A stretch of DNA of 64,000 nt from Latrodectus hesperus (Eukaryota > Arthropoda > Arachnida > Araneae > Theridiidae), in NCBI GenBank assembly GCA_037975125.1, contig CM075851.1:127084981-127148980 (forward strand). The letters are read 5' to 3'. Below the pieces are notes generated by a model. The model was not told where the DNA came from, searched no databases, and saw only the letters and a program-made list of their open reading frames with translations. Positions 11,959 to 22,545 of this stretch are shown piece after piece. The translations under genes were made by a program, and so were the position numbers. Position 1 is the first letter of the stretch. Each line of letters opens with the position of its first letter.

Positions 11959-12146
11959 ACCAAGCTTAGATTGTTTACACATGTATTGCTATGCAATTGC
12001 ATTAAAATTTACAGCTACTGACGTTTATTATTTTCCACATTTATTTTATCAACTCGCAAACTGATTATATAAACAAATATATAGATTTCTAACAATTCTT
12101 TAAATATATACAATGTCAAATTCCATATTAAATAGAGCTTTGAATA

Positions 12147-12152
12147 TTTATT
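12147..12152 (-). terminator. AATAAA polyadenylation signal after the THAP ORF
   Basis: TTTATT on the plus strand reads AATAAA on the minus strand, ~115 bases after the THAP stop codon. It fits a short 3' UTR, but such hexamers are common in A+T-rich DNA. Confidence 0.35.
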
Positions 12153-12266
12153 CTTTTACTAACTGTTCAATATTTGAATATGCTGAAAAGTTTTCTCAAA
12201 TGAGTGGAAATAATAGCATTTTGACCAAAATGAAGAAAGGTCATTTGTTATGGCAAGAGAAATTTG

Positions 12267-12614
12267 TCAGCAAAATAGTTTTTGAATCACACGCCGTTCA
12301 TTTTTTGGCTTCGAGAAAACAAATTTGCTTGGAACAGCATCTTGTTTCAATAAACGCCGATTCGTGAAGTTTTCATACTTAAAATCTGTCTCTTCAAAAT
12401 GATCAGAGCATAAAACTGACCATGGGGAAGGGGAAAATTCTTCTCGTCGTAACTTAATGAGCCATTCTTTTAGTAGTTTTTGATTCTTTAAGGGAAATCT
12501 AAAAAATGATTTTTCTCTGCAATCAGCCTTATACTTGGCATTTTTGCATCCATATGCTGCACAATATCTAGATTTACATAAATTTTTATCGTCCATATTT
12601 AAACTCACGTTCAA
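12267..12614 (-). CDS. THAP-domain zinc-finger protein
   Basis: A single-exon ORF of 115 codons on the minus strand. Residues ~12-97 form a THAP domain (C2CH zinc finger): C18 and C23 (CAAYGC), C69 and H72 (CSDHF), with conserved P41 (RFPL), W51 (EWL) and the closing AVPS motif at 93-96. THAP domains bind specific DNA and occur in cell-cycle and transcription factors and in P-element transposases. There is no transposase or coiled-coil region after the domain; the frame stops 19 residues later. A second ATG at codon 7 could be the start. An AATAAA signal lies downstream (12147-12152, minus), and CRE-like and ETS-like motifs lie 80-95 bp upstream. The gene fills a segment absent from the second copy of the surrounding duplication. 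It could be a short THAP regulator, the first exon of a longer spliced THAP gene, or a domesticated transposase fragment. Confidence 0.75.
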   Translation of the reverse strand: MNVSLNMDDKNLCKSRYCAAYGCKNAKYKADCREKSFFRFPLKNQKLLKEWLIKLRREEFSPSPWSVLCSDHFEETDFKYENFTNRRLLKQDAVPSKFVFSKPKNERRVIQKLFC

Positions 12615-12681
12615 AATCTAATCGAAATCTAGCGTGTTATTAGGTTTGGGAAAAAGTAAACAAATCGTGGAGCGTACTTGT

Positions 12682-12708
12682 CATGTGACTTTGACGTCAC
12701 AGGAAGTG
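12682..12708. promoter_or_regulatory. E-box, CRE and ETS motif cluster upstream of the THAP ORF
   Basis: Within 27 bases are CATGTGAC (E-box-like, 12682-12689), a full palindromic CRE TGACGTCA (12692-12699) and CAGGAAGTG (ETS core, 12700-12708). They lie 70-95 bp upstream of the THAP ATG at 12614, a position typical of a compact TATA-less promoter. The function is inferred from motifs only. Confidence 0.45.
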
Positions 12709-13270
12709 AGTCAATTCTGAAAATACTTATTTTCGTTACTACTAGATGACGCTTGATATTTTCAATATCGAAAAAAATAATCACAGAAATTTCAACCGTT
12801 GTAACTGATGATCAACACTACTAAAATCAAAGGCAGATATAACCATTGATTCTAATGATCTGTCCTATCAGTAGTGGTCTGGTAATCGTTATTTTCGATC
12901 TGTTATTCTAAAACACTTGTTTATTGTTATTAGTTGTTATTTTATAATAGTTACCTGATGGTACCCGTTTTTCAAATAATACGTTATTTTGAAAACGTTT
13001 TTAGAAAATAAACATATATAAAAATATTTCCTATTATAAATATTTTAGTTTAGCTGCTTAAGCTGCAAGGCCCTAAGCAAAATAAATTTGAATTTCACAA
13101 ATATTGAGTCGTATTATCGACATTATTTGAAACACTTTATAATTATTAACAGATACGATAACATTTCATGTATTTTTAGGAATGTGGGACAGATGTTCTA
13201 TGAATACAAAATCAGTATTTAATTAATATGAAAATTACCTTAAAAATAGTAATTTAATAACATTTAAGGA

Positions 13271-14022
13271 AAGAATTGTCAAACATAATATACAACATAT
13301 AAACTTATAACTTATTGTAACTGGAAAGTATTTTCATTTCTCTCAAAATGTTATTTATTAAATGTCCATTCAATTGATTAAATTTTATAAATACATTTGA
13401 TACTATTTAAATATGGGAATACTTTTGGACCAATATAATTTTAAGATTCTTCACGTCATCACTGCAAAAAAATTATAGAAAATTAAAATTTTAAGAACAA
13501 AATAATAAATATAGCACAATAATAAATATTACATGCTTCCTTAATTCAAACTCTGATTTCAAATTAGAAAAATTTTATGTCTTACGTAAAAATATCTGAA
13601 AACATTTTGTTTGCAAGGGAATAGAACAAGTGAATCAACAGAATGCTTGGCTTTAGAAACAGAACTAATATTCTAAAAATCTAAATTTTTTAACTTTCAA
13701 GATCACACAGCACATTTATTTACAAAAATATTTAATGAAATAATAAAGTAATTATAATTACCACTACTATTTTGAATATAAGAAGCTGCAGTCGCCATGA
13801 GATTTATTTAATTTTGAAGATTATAATAACACGTGGAGCAACAATCGCAAAAACACTTAATTCTAATTCTGAAAATACTTATTTTCGCTACTACTAGATG
13901 ACTCTTGAAATTTTCAATATCGGGAAAAATAATCACAGAAATTTCAACCGTTGTAACTGATGAACACTACTAAAATCAAAGATGGATCATTCATTCCAAT
14001 AATCTGTTGTCCTACAGCAGAC
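13271..14022. repeat. Direct duplication, copy 2 (carries PYM exon 1b, no THAP gene)
   Basis: A shorter copy of the block at 11318-12872, in the same orientation. The two flanks present in copy 1 are joined directly here at about 13863-13870 (CTTAATTCTAATTCTGAAAA). About 400 bp of unrelated A+T-rich sequence (12873-13270) separates the copies. Confidence 0.85.
13762..13798 (-). CDS. pym: PYM exon 1, distal duplicate (1b)
   Basis: A second copy of the PYM ATG exon, inside a duplicated block. It encodes MATAASYIQNSS plus one base, then the same donor context GTAATTATAATTAC. It differs from copy 1a by T5A and D10N and keeps length, frame and splice donor, so it could splice to exon 2 as an alternative first exon ~11.7 kb away. 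The CACGTGGAGCAACAATCG stretch upstream is shared with copy 1a. It may be a live alternative promoter or a recent non-functional duplicate; the preserved frame and donor favour neither strongly because the copy is recent. Confidence 0.6.
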
Positions 14023-14039
14023 AAGCCATTAGTAGACAC

Positions 14040-14110
14040 CACTAGCGTCTCGGGATCAGGCCCGGCACGTCGGCTCCAAATGGGAATTCTAACGCATGCG
14101 CACTTGAAGA
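14040..14110. repeat. GC-rich CACTAGCGTCTC repeat, left copy
   Basis: CACTAGCGTCTCGGGATCAG then GCCCGGCACGTCGGCTCC. It is an inverted match to 18623-18667 (about three in four positions over 45 bases), followed by an NRF1-like ACGCATGCGCAC. See the copy at 18565-18667. Confidence 0.5.
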
Positions 14111-17100
14111 AAGTAGTTGCAATAATTTAGCGATGTAAAATGCGACTATTGTTCAGAATTAATTTTAGCAACCCTATGGTTTCTTATTCCCCGGTCTGAT
14201 TTGAAACGAGGTTCGCGCCAGTCAATTTGTTTATTTTATTTGCAAATTTTAATAGTTTTTCGAAATATGAAGGAAAAGCGGAATAGTTTACTTATATCTT
14301 AGCACCATATTTAAAATAGAATTAGATAACAACTTTATTTGTATTTTATATGGTGCGGAAGACATTTATTTTTTCGCAGATAAGGTGGATAGGATAATAT
14401 GCAAGTAACAAAGAATGTGAATTGCATTATCACGTTTCCTTCTGATTTCTATAACAAAATGACAAAATTAATTTGACTAAATTGTTTTTGACATTTTATC
14501 ATGGTTTAATTATAAATTAGCATCTAAAATTTTATTTTCCAAAGCCAAAATTAAAATGTCATTTCAAAATAAAAATTGTTTAAAGAACTTTTGACCGACG
14601 TGAATTGTTTTAAAAAACTTTGGATGTAATATAAATTTCAATAAAAAAAACGGCAGAATAAATATTTTGCTATTTACTTTCTACATTGTCTATTTTTTAA
14701 ACTAAAAATTTTAAATAAGGTAAATTACAAGTTGTAAATGTTGAACAACTGTAGTTCAATTTAAGAATACAACTCATCTATTTGAAAAGCAAAAAGATTT
14801 ATGTTTTTTATAAATGGGAAAAATTTATACACTTTCTCATTTATATGAATAAAAGACACTCAGTATCACATTTCCTTCTGATTATTGTATTTAATAAAGA
14901 TATAAACATAAATAGGAGAATAAAATATCAGGTGTAAAAAATTGAGAGTGAAATTAAATACATTTTTTCACTAAATACATAATAATTATTATATATTTAG
15001 TAAAAAAATGTATTATCAAAATGAAAAAAATATTAAATTAAATATATTAATGATTTGTCACTTTACCATGCTTACATGACAAATACCTGGTTTCATCATT
15101 TCAAGTAGTTTTTTTTTAATTATGAATTTATTAGCTGAAGTTGTTCTTTTTTTAATTTAATTAAAATTTGTGTCATATTTGATTTAAAATTATTTATTTT
15201 TTTGCATACATGAGAGTGTTAGAATGGAATAGAAGGAATGATAGTTACAGTAAATAAAATGATTGACTACACTCTGCTAAAAAAAACCAACAGATGGCTG
15301 ATGGTTGTTTTATTCAAATTAAAATGTTTAAGATATTTACAAGGGAGTAGTTTTAATGTCAATAAAGTATTCTCCAAATCAATATGCAAAATAAATGTAA
15401 TTTCTTAAATGCTAAGCAATATATTTTATTGAGACATATATGAAGATAGGAACTATCCAAATGTTTTCTCAATTCTGCCAAAAGAAATCAATGAAGTTAA
15501 TTCCAGTAAACGAAAAGTTATTCAATATTCAACAAAAAGTAAAAAATAATGGCAATGGCGAATGTTTTATAAGTCCAAGATACAAGGATAAAACTACAAT
15601 TTCAAGCACAAATTTTTATTTGCAAAAATCATTCTGTTTTTTAGAAGTAAATGTTGATTCAGAATCTCCATTACAAGCACATAATTCTACTTGTATAATT
15701 TATGAATTTTTGATCTCCTTAAACATTTAAAATGTTTTCTTAAGATTATTATAAATTCCCAATTAAATAGTACGATTGTTGCTTATAATGAAATATTTTT
15801 TATAGTTATTTTTTTAATAATTCATTAGGGTGAAGCAGTCACCCACATGACTTCCAACATCAGTGTCCTGAGTGTACTTTCTGATGGGTTTCTTCCCGAA
15901 AATGTTTAATTTTTGGGATCATAAGCAGTAGTAATATAATGTTGGCTACATATCGAAACATTTCCACCATAAATAACTTTTGTATAAGCAAGACTTGCAT
16001 ACATATTCACATTATTGCATAATAAGGATAGTAATTTATAATTTTTATTACTTAATAACTCTATATACCAAGTAATAATACCATCTGGTTTTCTAACAAT
16101 GGCAGTTCTCATAATTTAAATAAAATTTACATAAACAATGTAAATATGCAAATATTGAACTACGGAGTAATTGCATAAAAATCAATTTGAATTATCATTT
16201 AAATATACTAAAAATTTTTTTCCATCAATTGCTATATTTATATTATTGTAATGCTTAAAAAGCATTTCTGTAATGTAGATGGCCAGTTGTTTTATGATTG
16301 AGATTTATTTCTAAATTACTATATACTTTCTTTTAAAATTAAACATTACAATTATTTTTATAAGGAAATATATTAAATGACGTGATATAAGCTATGATGG
16401 CAATTTTTTAAAATTTATTTTTACTTTTCTTTGTTCCCAGGGAAGTGTTTTATAAAATTCTTCCCACATATTATTTTTCCCAGATGTTTACTATATGGTA
16501 ACAGTGGGAACTTGGGAAGTTAAGAGAATAGAGCTGGGGCAAAAGAGCTCCTTAAGTGGGGGGGGGACGATGAACATTGGTATAACAGATTTTCATGTGA
16601 ACAGGAAAATATGCTGAAGGATGAGTTTCAGATGAACTGAGATGATTGATTGAGGGAAGAAGAGTGATGTCATTAGAGCACCAAGGAGTTCAAGAATGGA
16701 TTTAAGTCTCATTTTATTACTTTGGTTATTAAAATTGAAAGTAAATTAGTTTTGGATGCGAGGTATTTGGAAGAGAAAGATTCTCTTAGAATTTATTCAT
16801 AATATATTCAATGAATATTTCAATATTAAATTCTCAAAAAATATTAATGTTTTTGAAACAAATTAGGTTGTCTGTAATTTTATTTATAAACATAATTTTT
16901 TGGTAACTAATAATTTTATTTGTAAGCAACTTGAGCTGACACATTTATTAGCTCATATAAGTAGCAAATAATTGACCTATAAAATATTAACATTTAATTT
17001 TTAATTCCTACTAATTGGTATGCAATTTTAATTTGGCTTTGTGTAATTTGCATAGTTTCTTTAACATGAGTTGCCCATGTTTTTCTTTTATCCAGGTGAG

Positions 17101-18307
17101 GGATGATGCATTAATAACATCTTTTTTTTAATTATAAATCCCCATAATATTTTTAATTTCTACATTCATCAAATAAGTTTCTGAATTTGCACAGCAGATT
17201 TTGTTTATTTTACAAAATCGTTTTTATTAAAATAAACAGTTCACAAATACAGAATAAATTTGAGTGATGAAAGGATTGAAGCACCACACAGATATAATCA
17301 TAAGTATTATACCTTATTTGAATATGCAATATTAACTTTCTCTAAGTTTAGTTTCTTTATGTGATACTAAGTAAAATGACCATGTATTTCTCATACTAAT
17401 CTTTATTTTCAATCATTTGAAGTCAAGCTTTTAGCTTTGGCATATAGTTTTTAACGGAGAGAGAGCGGCTCCCTCATTGTAACATTCAAAAGTCATAAAT
17501 AGAAAGCGTCATCCGCAAAAATAAATCAGTGGATATTGTGTACATTAACTCATTGAAGAGCATGTAGACTATAGTCATCCCATGTTTTAAAAATCAAAGA
17601 GCCAGGAAAAACTATTTATCTGTAATCAATCATCTTTTCAGTATCCTTGGAATGGGCATTCTTATTTCTTACCTGCCTTTTCTTTTTTCATGCAGTAAAC
17701 ATTTCTCAGAATTCATATAACATTGGGAAGACTCGATGCTACAAGTACTGCTTCCAAATTTTTTATAAGCAGCCCAGTTTTGTGTTCCAGATTATTTTCA
17801 TAATCTTGTTAGCCGTTTTATTTCTAAGGAATAGTGTACAAGCATAAAACTAACAGGAAATTAAAAAGAACTCTTTAATTTCTCAAAGATAAATACTTCT
17901 GCAGTGGATACTGATTAACCCAGTGAGGATGTACTTCATGATGGTGACAATGAATTTGAATAGTGACGAAAAAAAAAGAATCTTAATTAGGAAAAAATAT
18001 TTTTGTAAAGAAACAATGACTCACATATTAATTACAATTTTTATCTTTCTTTAAGTAAATCAAAATATCACGCCAAATAAATTTTAATACATGAAATTCT
18101 TTCCTAGCAAAAACTTCGTATAAAATATTTTTCAGCTACTTTGCTTGTAATAGTTATGCAAAAGAGTTTTATGCTTGATTATGCATAGTCTCTTTAATAA
18201 ACATAGCAACTTGCATATTTATAAACAATCGTAAATTATCTATGAATAAATAATTAATTGTTCTAATAATGTATAGAATTTATATTCACATTCACAATGA
18301 ATTAACA
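14111..18307. other. Gene-poor stretch between GC-rich repeat copies
   Basis: Mostly A+T-rich. 14160-14230 is somewhat G+C-richer, with an E2F-like TTCGCGCC at ~14211. A run of nine G lies at 16558-16566. Apart from the weak ORF at 15906-16112 no gene is supported. Confidence 0.4.
15906..16112 (-). CDS. Unidentified short ORF or possible terminal exon
   Basis: 68 codons, MRTAIVRKPDGIITWYIELL through ICSQHYITTAYDPKN and a stop. Composition (G, C, W, Y, P present) is less skewed than most chance ORFs here. A possible acceptor, ATTATGAG then AACTGCC, lies at its start, and a less A+T-rich stretch that could be 3' UTR follows (15826-15905). It is on the same strand as, and downstream of, the candidate first exon at 22545, but no link is shown. 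I do not recognise a family. Confidence 0.2.
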   Translation of the reverse strand: MRTAIVRKPDGIITWYIELLSNKNYKLLSLLCNNVNMYASLAYTKVIYGGNVSICSQHYITTAYDPKN

Positions 18308-18525
18308 AACAAATTCTTTGTTATATTTACGAAAATATAACAATACTAAGTCGCTAAATCTTTAGAGAGGAAAAGATCATGTAAACGCAATACGCACACA
18401 TCCATTGTTCTCATAATACAAAGAAATTATATTCATGAAGAATTAAAATTAAATACTTTGTTATATATATAAAAATATAACAATACTAAATCGATACATT
18501 TCTCTAAAGGAAAACAAATACGTAG
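18308..18525. repeat. Direct repeat pair
   Basis: CTTTGTTATATTTACGAAAA at ~18316 and CTTTGTTATATATATAAAAA at ~18457 begin two ~70-nt units that continue TATAACAATACTAA(G/A)TCG. They lie just inside the GC-rich repeat at 18565-18667. Confidence 0.5.
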
Positions 18526-18564
18526 TTGCGAAATCTGCTATGTTTAACAATGAGATAAACTTCC

Positions 18565-18667
18565 TAGCCAGACAAATTTATCGGTTTCTTTACATCGCCA
18601 AGTCACTGAATTTTAGCCAATATCTTGTGGGAGCCGAGGCTCCGGGCTCGGTCTTGAGACGCTAGTG
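18565..18667. repeat. GC-rich CACTAGCGTCTC repeat, right copy
   Basis: Ends ..GGGAGCCGAGGCTCCGGGCT then CGGTCTTGAGACGCTAGTG, the complement of the start of the 14040 copy. Its inner flank (CTAGCCAGACAAATTTATCG.., ..AGCCAATATCTTGTGG) matches 28215-28320 in the same orientation. An NRF1-like palindrome TGCGCATGCGC lies just outside (~18702-18712). Confidence 0.5.
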
Positions 18668-19544
18668 AAGACTCTAGGGTTAGAAAATGAACCTCAATCT
18701 GCGCATGCGCTGAAATCTACGAACACTTTCGTCTCGTTCGGAAAACCGAGTCCGATTATTTCCGGCTATTCGCTTATATCACGGGCTCAGTTAGAAAAAA
18801 AAATAGAAAAGAGAGGCCGTTTCGTAATTTATTTTAAATTATATTGATTTGATTCATTTTCTCTCTTTCTTGTGAAGTTATTTATAACTTTTTAAAGTTG
18901 GAATAAATTGAATAAAATAAAAAGTTGTTTAAATCAAGAGTTTGTATAAGATTTATATAGGAAAAAGAAAAATCAGAAAAAAATCTGAAATGCTTTAGTT
19001 TTGTATGCACAAAATTTTGTATACACATAATTAATGCGTTTTTCTGATAAGTTAAAAGTTGTTGATACGGTGCACAACTTATTTAAAAAGGGTGTGTATT
19101 TAAATGGATTTGGTATCAAAGTAAACATTTACACACTATATGGGAGTTTAGACCCTGAACTGAATTAATATTTATTTATTTTCTTTTTACTTTAAATTTT
19201 TGGAAAGCAGAAGTGAAAATTAACTATCTAGTTACATCGTAGGAACTTTATGGGAATTATTTTTCATGATTTTTAAATAAGATTTAATATGAACAGTGCT
19301 GCCATTAAATAAAATTGATGTTTGGAAAATTATAAACGGAAACTATTTATATCTGGTTTAAAGAATTTTCTCGATCATAAGAATTGGGATGTTGGGAGTG
19401 AACAATGATTGGGAGGGTCAACCAAAAAGTGCTGTGAAAGGAATATATTGATGCTGTGAGAAATCACTCCATCTTGATTTTCATTTGGCATATTATGAAA
19501 TAGAAACATGATTTGAAAGATTCATGTATATTTAATTTCACATG

Positions 19545-19632
19545 AATATTTATATTACATTAATTTACATTTAATTTTACATTAATTCATTTTTAATTTA
19601 TATTACATTAATTTATTTTTAATTTTACATGT
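19545..19632. repeat. Short A+T tandem repeat
   Basis: Repeats built on TATTACATTAATTTA and TTTAATTTTACATTAATT, about two units of ~60 bases. Low-complexity DNA. Confidence 0.5.
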
Positions 19633-19851
19633 GCATTCCCAATGAATCATCTACAATTTATATGAAGTTGAGAATACTTGTATGAAATGGTAACAGGAAA
19701 TTTAAAAATTCAACTCCTGTGCTCCAATAAATATAGCAATGTTGCAATATTTCTTGAAAACTACGTTTATAACTTGAGTACAAAACAACTATTTGGATGT
19801 ATCTAAATAATAATCTAGAACAAATGTTAATTGTACAAACAGTGATACTCA

Positions 19852-19990
19852 GTTCAGTACTTGATACTTGGTTTTATCAACCCACCGAAGAAATGAAAGG
19901 CAAAGGTAATCTTACTTAGCCCAAAAATTGAACCCTGGGCCTGTTCCTTGGGAGTGCAAAGAGCAACCACTACACCTCAAGCTTACAATT
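19852..19990 (-). mobile_element. SINE family 3, older copy
   Basis: TTATCAACCCACCGAAGAAA then AATTGAACCCTGGGCCTGTT and CCTTGGGAGTGCAAAGAGCA. Collinear with 21340-21450. Confidence 0.65.
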
Positions 19991-21242
19991 CAATCCTAGT
20001 ATATGAAATACAGTAGACCTGGAAACATTTCGGAGGGATTTTTATTCTTTTCTTATGATATATTTTTGTATTTGATGTTTCGAGATTAAATATTTTTTGC
20101 TCATGCCAAATCTTGAGGACTATCACAAAAATGTCAATTATTATTTTTAATTTTATTGCCAGTATTTTTTGAAAATCAGGCCAAAAAATGTTATATACTA
20201 TAAGATTTTACTATTAAGTCACCAACTTATATAATATTTATATAAATTTTATTTTTTATGATATCATGTAATTTATAAAATAGAACTGAAAGGTTTCATA
20301 TTTGTGATTGTCCTTCATTTTGGTTGTCTATCATAGGAAAAATGAAAATCAGGAGTACCTATGTTTGTTCAAATAGAATAAAATATATAGCCAATATCTA
20401 AACAATTTTAAACTTCTAAAGCTTACAAATCCTGGGCTGGTGCTCCATAAATGATGATGATGAAAGCTTACAAATAGTATATTTATGTTATGTTATTTTC
20501 AGAATGAAATAAATGTTTTATTGTGAATGCAAAAATGTAGTGTGGTTACAAAAGAGTATAGGAACCAATGAAAGAACCAAAGAGTATAGGAATCTTGAAT
20601 TGCTTCCACAAAAACTAAGCACTATTCCTCACATTTTAAAATCTCGTTTTAGTCTACCATTTAGACAGCATAAGCAAAAGTCATCAAAACACTTCCTCAG
20701 TAGCTAAAATTACATAATTTCCCATAATTTTGAATTCTGAATATTTTTTATTTATCACTTCATGACAAAATACTAGAAAGTTATTTTACACAATTTATGG
20801 GAATATATAGTAGAAAACGTTATAAAACTTAAAAATCAATGTCTCTTATATGTGTTTGATCAACATCATATATGCAATCATTTTTCAATATATTTCTTTG
20901 TAATTACTTTAGTAATAAAGCTAAATAAATGATGAATAACATTAGCTTTTATGATAACTTGTTTTTTAATAAAAGGTTAGTGACACAAATCTTAGAAAAA
21001 CATCTCACCCCACTTAAAAAGCAAGTTACAAGATATTAGGAAAATGTATGCAAATCAATTAATCCAAATATTTCATACAAATAAAGCAGTAGACTTTTGC
21101 TTATTAAGAAGCTAGAAAAAATACATTAAAATTTTTTAAGACATTGTTACTGAAATGTTAAATCAGTAAAATCAATTTTCTTAAAAGTTAAAAATTAATG
21201 GATAAATAAATAAATATCCCGACTTCAAAATTCTAATATCAA

Positions 21243-21465
21243 GGTAAAGGCCTGCAGTGCCTGTATCTGTTTACCTAACCGAGGGCCCTGGGGTGCCCTG
21301 TTAGGTAGTCAACACAAAGCGAAATTCTCGGAGTTTAGTTCCCAAGCATGATTGGTACTCAGTTTACCAACCCACTGGAAGGATGAAAAATTGAGTCGAC
21401 CTTACCCGAGATCGAACCTCGGACCTGTGCCTTGGGAGCGCTAAATCACCGTGCTTAACAAGTGT
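21243..21465 (-). mobile_element. tRNA-like SINE, family 3
   Basis: Minus orientation. GAGATCGAACCTCGGACC (complement of box B) and CCTTGGGAGCGCTAAATCAC (head), body with TTACCAACCCACTGGAAGGA. A decayed copy of the same family lies at 19852-19990. Confidence 0.75.
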
Positions 21466-21589
21466 AAAAGTTTGTGTGAATTTTATCATACAGATTTCCA
21501 TGGAACAGTACTCTATAGAGAAATGTGGGGCTGAATGATGTTATTCTGCACAGGAGAAAAGGAATTAAATCTAAAACTCTATTAGAACT

Positions 21590-22346
21590 TCTAATTTGCC
21601 TTATCTTATACCGTGAAGATCGAGAAAAGAAGAGGTTGCCATTCAAATACTTTAAACTATTTCTACATCAATTGCAAGCTGTGAACGTTCATTCAGCAAA
21701 TTAAAATTAATTTTGACGTATTTATGATCCACCCTGGGTTAAAACCGTCTAAGTGATTTAATATTTTTAAGAATTGAAAAAGAAAAATTTGAAATAATCA
21801 ACTTTGGTAAAGTAATTGATCAATTCATTTCAGCAAATGCAAGAAAAATGTGAATAGTGTATATTAGATTGCAAATAATTACATCTTCTTATATCTATAA
21901 TATGTGACGAATTATTTCATGTTTAAAAATTTTTTATGTGTTTTTTAAAATAATATGATGTAAAATATAAATAATATCTTTTTAATAATTAATTCTAAAT
22001 TACATGAGTCCGATTATTCTTTTGACATTTTTCCGAATCCATTATAAGTGTTTTCTTTTAATTGGAATTGAATTTTGTTTAAATTCAAAGCTTACTCTGA
22101 GACTTTAAATTAATATGTTTTCGATTATTTTATAGTAGGTAAATTATTTTGTTATTATTTATATTTTATTCTTATTAAAAATACACTCTATTTATTATAA
22201 TGTATTATATATAGTTATATTATAGCATATTATTATTACTTAATACATTTTATTCCCATATTTACATTGTATTGCTATTTTTTTGAAGGGGTCGCTAAAA
22301 AAGGTATCGTACCCGGGTACCATTAATGTTCACTAATAAGCCACTG
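21590..22346 (+). pseudogene. hAT transposase 3' relic
   Basis: In the plus strand, SCERSFSKLKLI at ~21680 followed, after a stop and a frameshift, by NRLSDLIFLRIEKEKFEIIN and a terminal ISANARKM stop (~21850). This is the hAT C-terminal dimerisation domain of a second family. CACTAATAAGCCACTG at 22331-22346 looks like the right terminus. No left end was found; a SINE (21243-21460) lies directly upstream and may have split it. Confidence 0.6.
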
Positions 22347-22497
22347 ATTGAGCTAAGAAGAAAATTGCTTTAAAAATGATGCAATAATCTAATTAAAGAA
22401 TTTATTACTTTTTGCGAATACTAATGAATTTTTAATAATGGCCTAACAGAATAAGTATTAAATTATACTTAAGCAAAACACAAAAATTTTTACATAC

Positions 22498-22545
22498 CCG
22501 TGAAATGTTATTCCATGCAAGTTCTTCCACAGCCTCTTTGTTCAT
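22498..22545 (-). CDS. Candidate first coding exon of an unidentified gene
   Basis: On the minus strand, ATG at 22545 opens 16 codons (MNKEAVEELAWNNISR) that end in phase 0 at a consensus-like donor GTATGT (22497). The segment just upstream (22550-22710) is less A+T-rich than its surroundings and could be a promoter and 5' UTR. An overlapping out-of-frame ATG upstream (MDFTQYIDEQRGCGRTCME, then stop) would be an upstream ORF. No downstream exon was found with confidence, and I do not recognise the protein. A chance ORF next to a chance donor is possible. Confidence 0.35.

Larger units (their letters stand above)
11318..12872. repeat. Direct duplication, copy 1 (carries PYM exon 1a and the THAP gene)
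   Basis: Matches 13271-14022 over its left ~590 bases (11318-11907) and again over its right ~160 bases (12713-12872), at roughly nine positions in ten by eye. The shared text includes GTAACTGGAAAGTA, TTGGACCAATATAATTTTAA and CAACCGTTGTAACTGATGA. The interval 11908-12712, which holds the THAP ORF, has no counterpart in the other copy. Confidence 0.85.

Noticed and set aside
12113..12367. 84-codon plus-strand frame opposite the THAP gene
   Set aside because: Overlaps the 3' end of the THAP ORF and its UTR in antisense; no domain and composition of a shadow frame.
15440..15730. 96-codon plus-strand frame
   Set aside because: Composition is not strongly skewed, but no domain, no convincing splice sites and no neighbour on this strand; likely chance.
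17647..17847. 66-codon hydrophobic plus-strand frame
   Set aside because: Hydrophobic because of T-rich codons; no signal peptide or family match.
14040..18667. Complete CACTA transposon
   Set aside because: Ends resemble each other, but the flanks lack a matching 3-bp duplication and no transposase was seen inside; kept only as repeats and a finding.
20513..20707. 64-codon frame after a good-looking acceptor (TTATTTTCAG)
   Set aside because: None of the three frames entering from that acceptor stays open into the ORF, so it cannot be a spliced exon as read.
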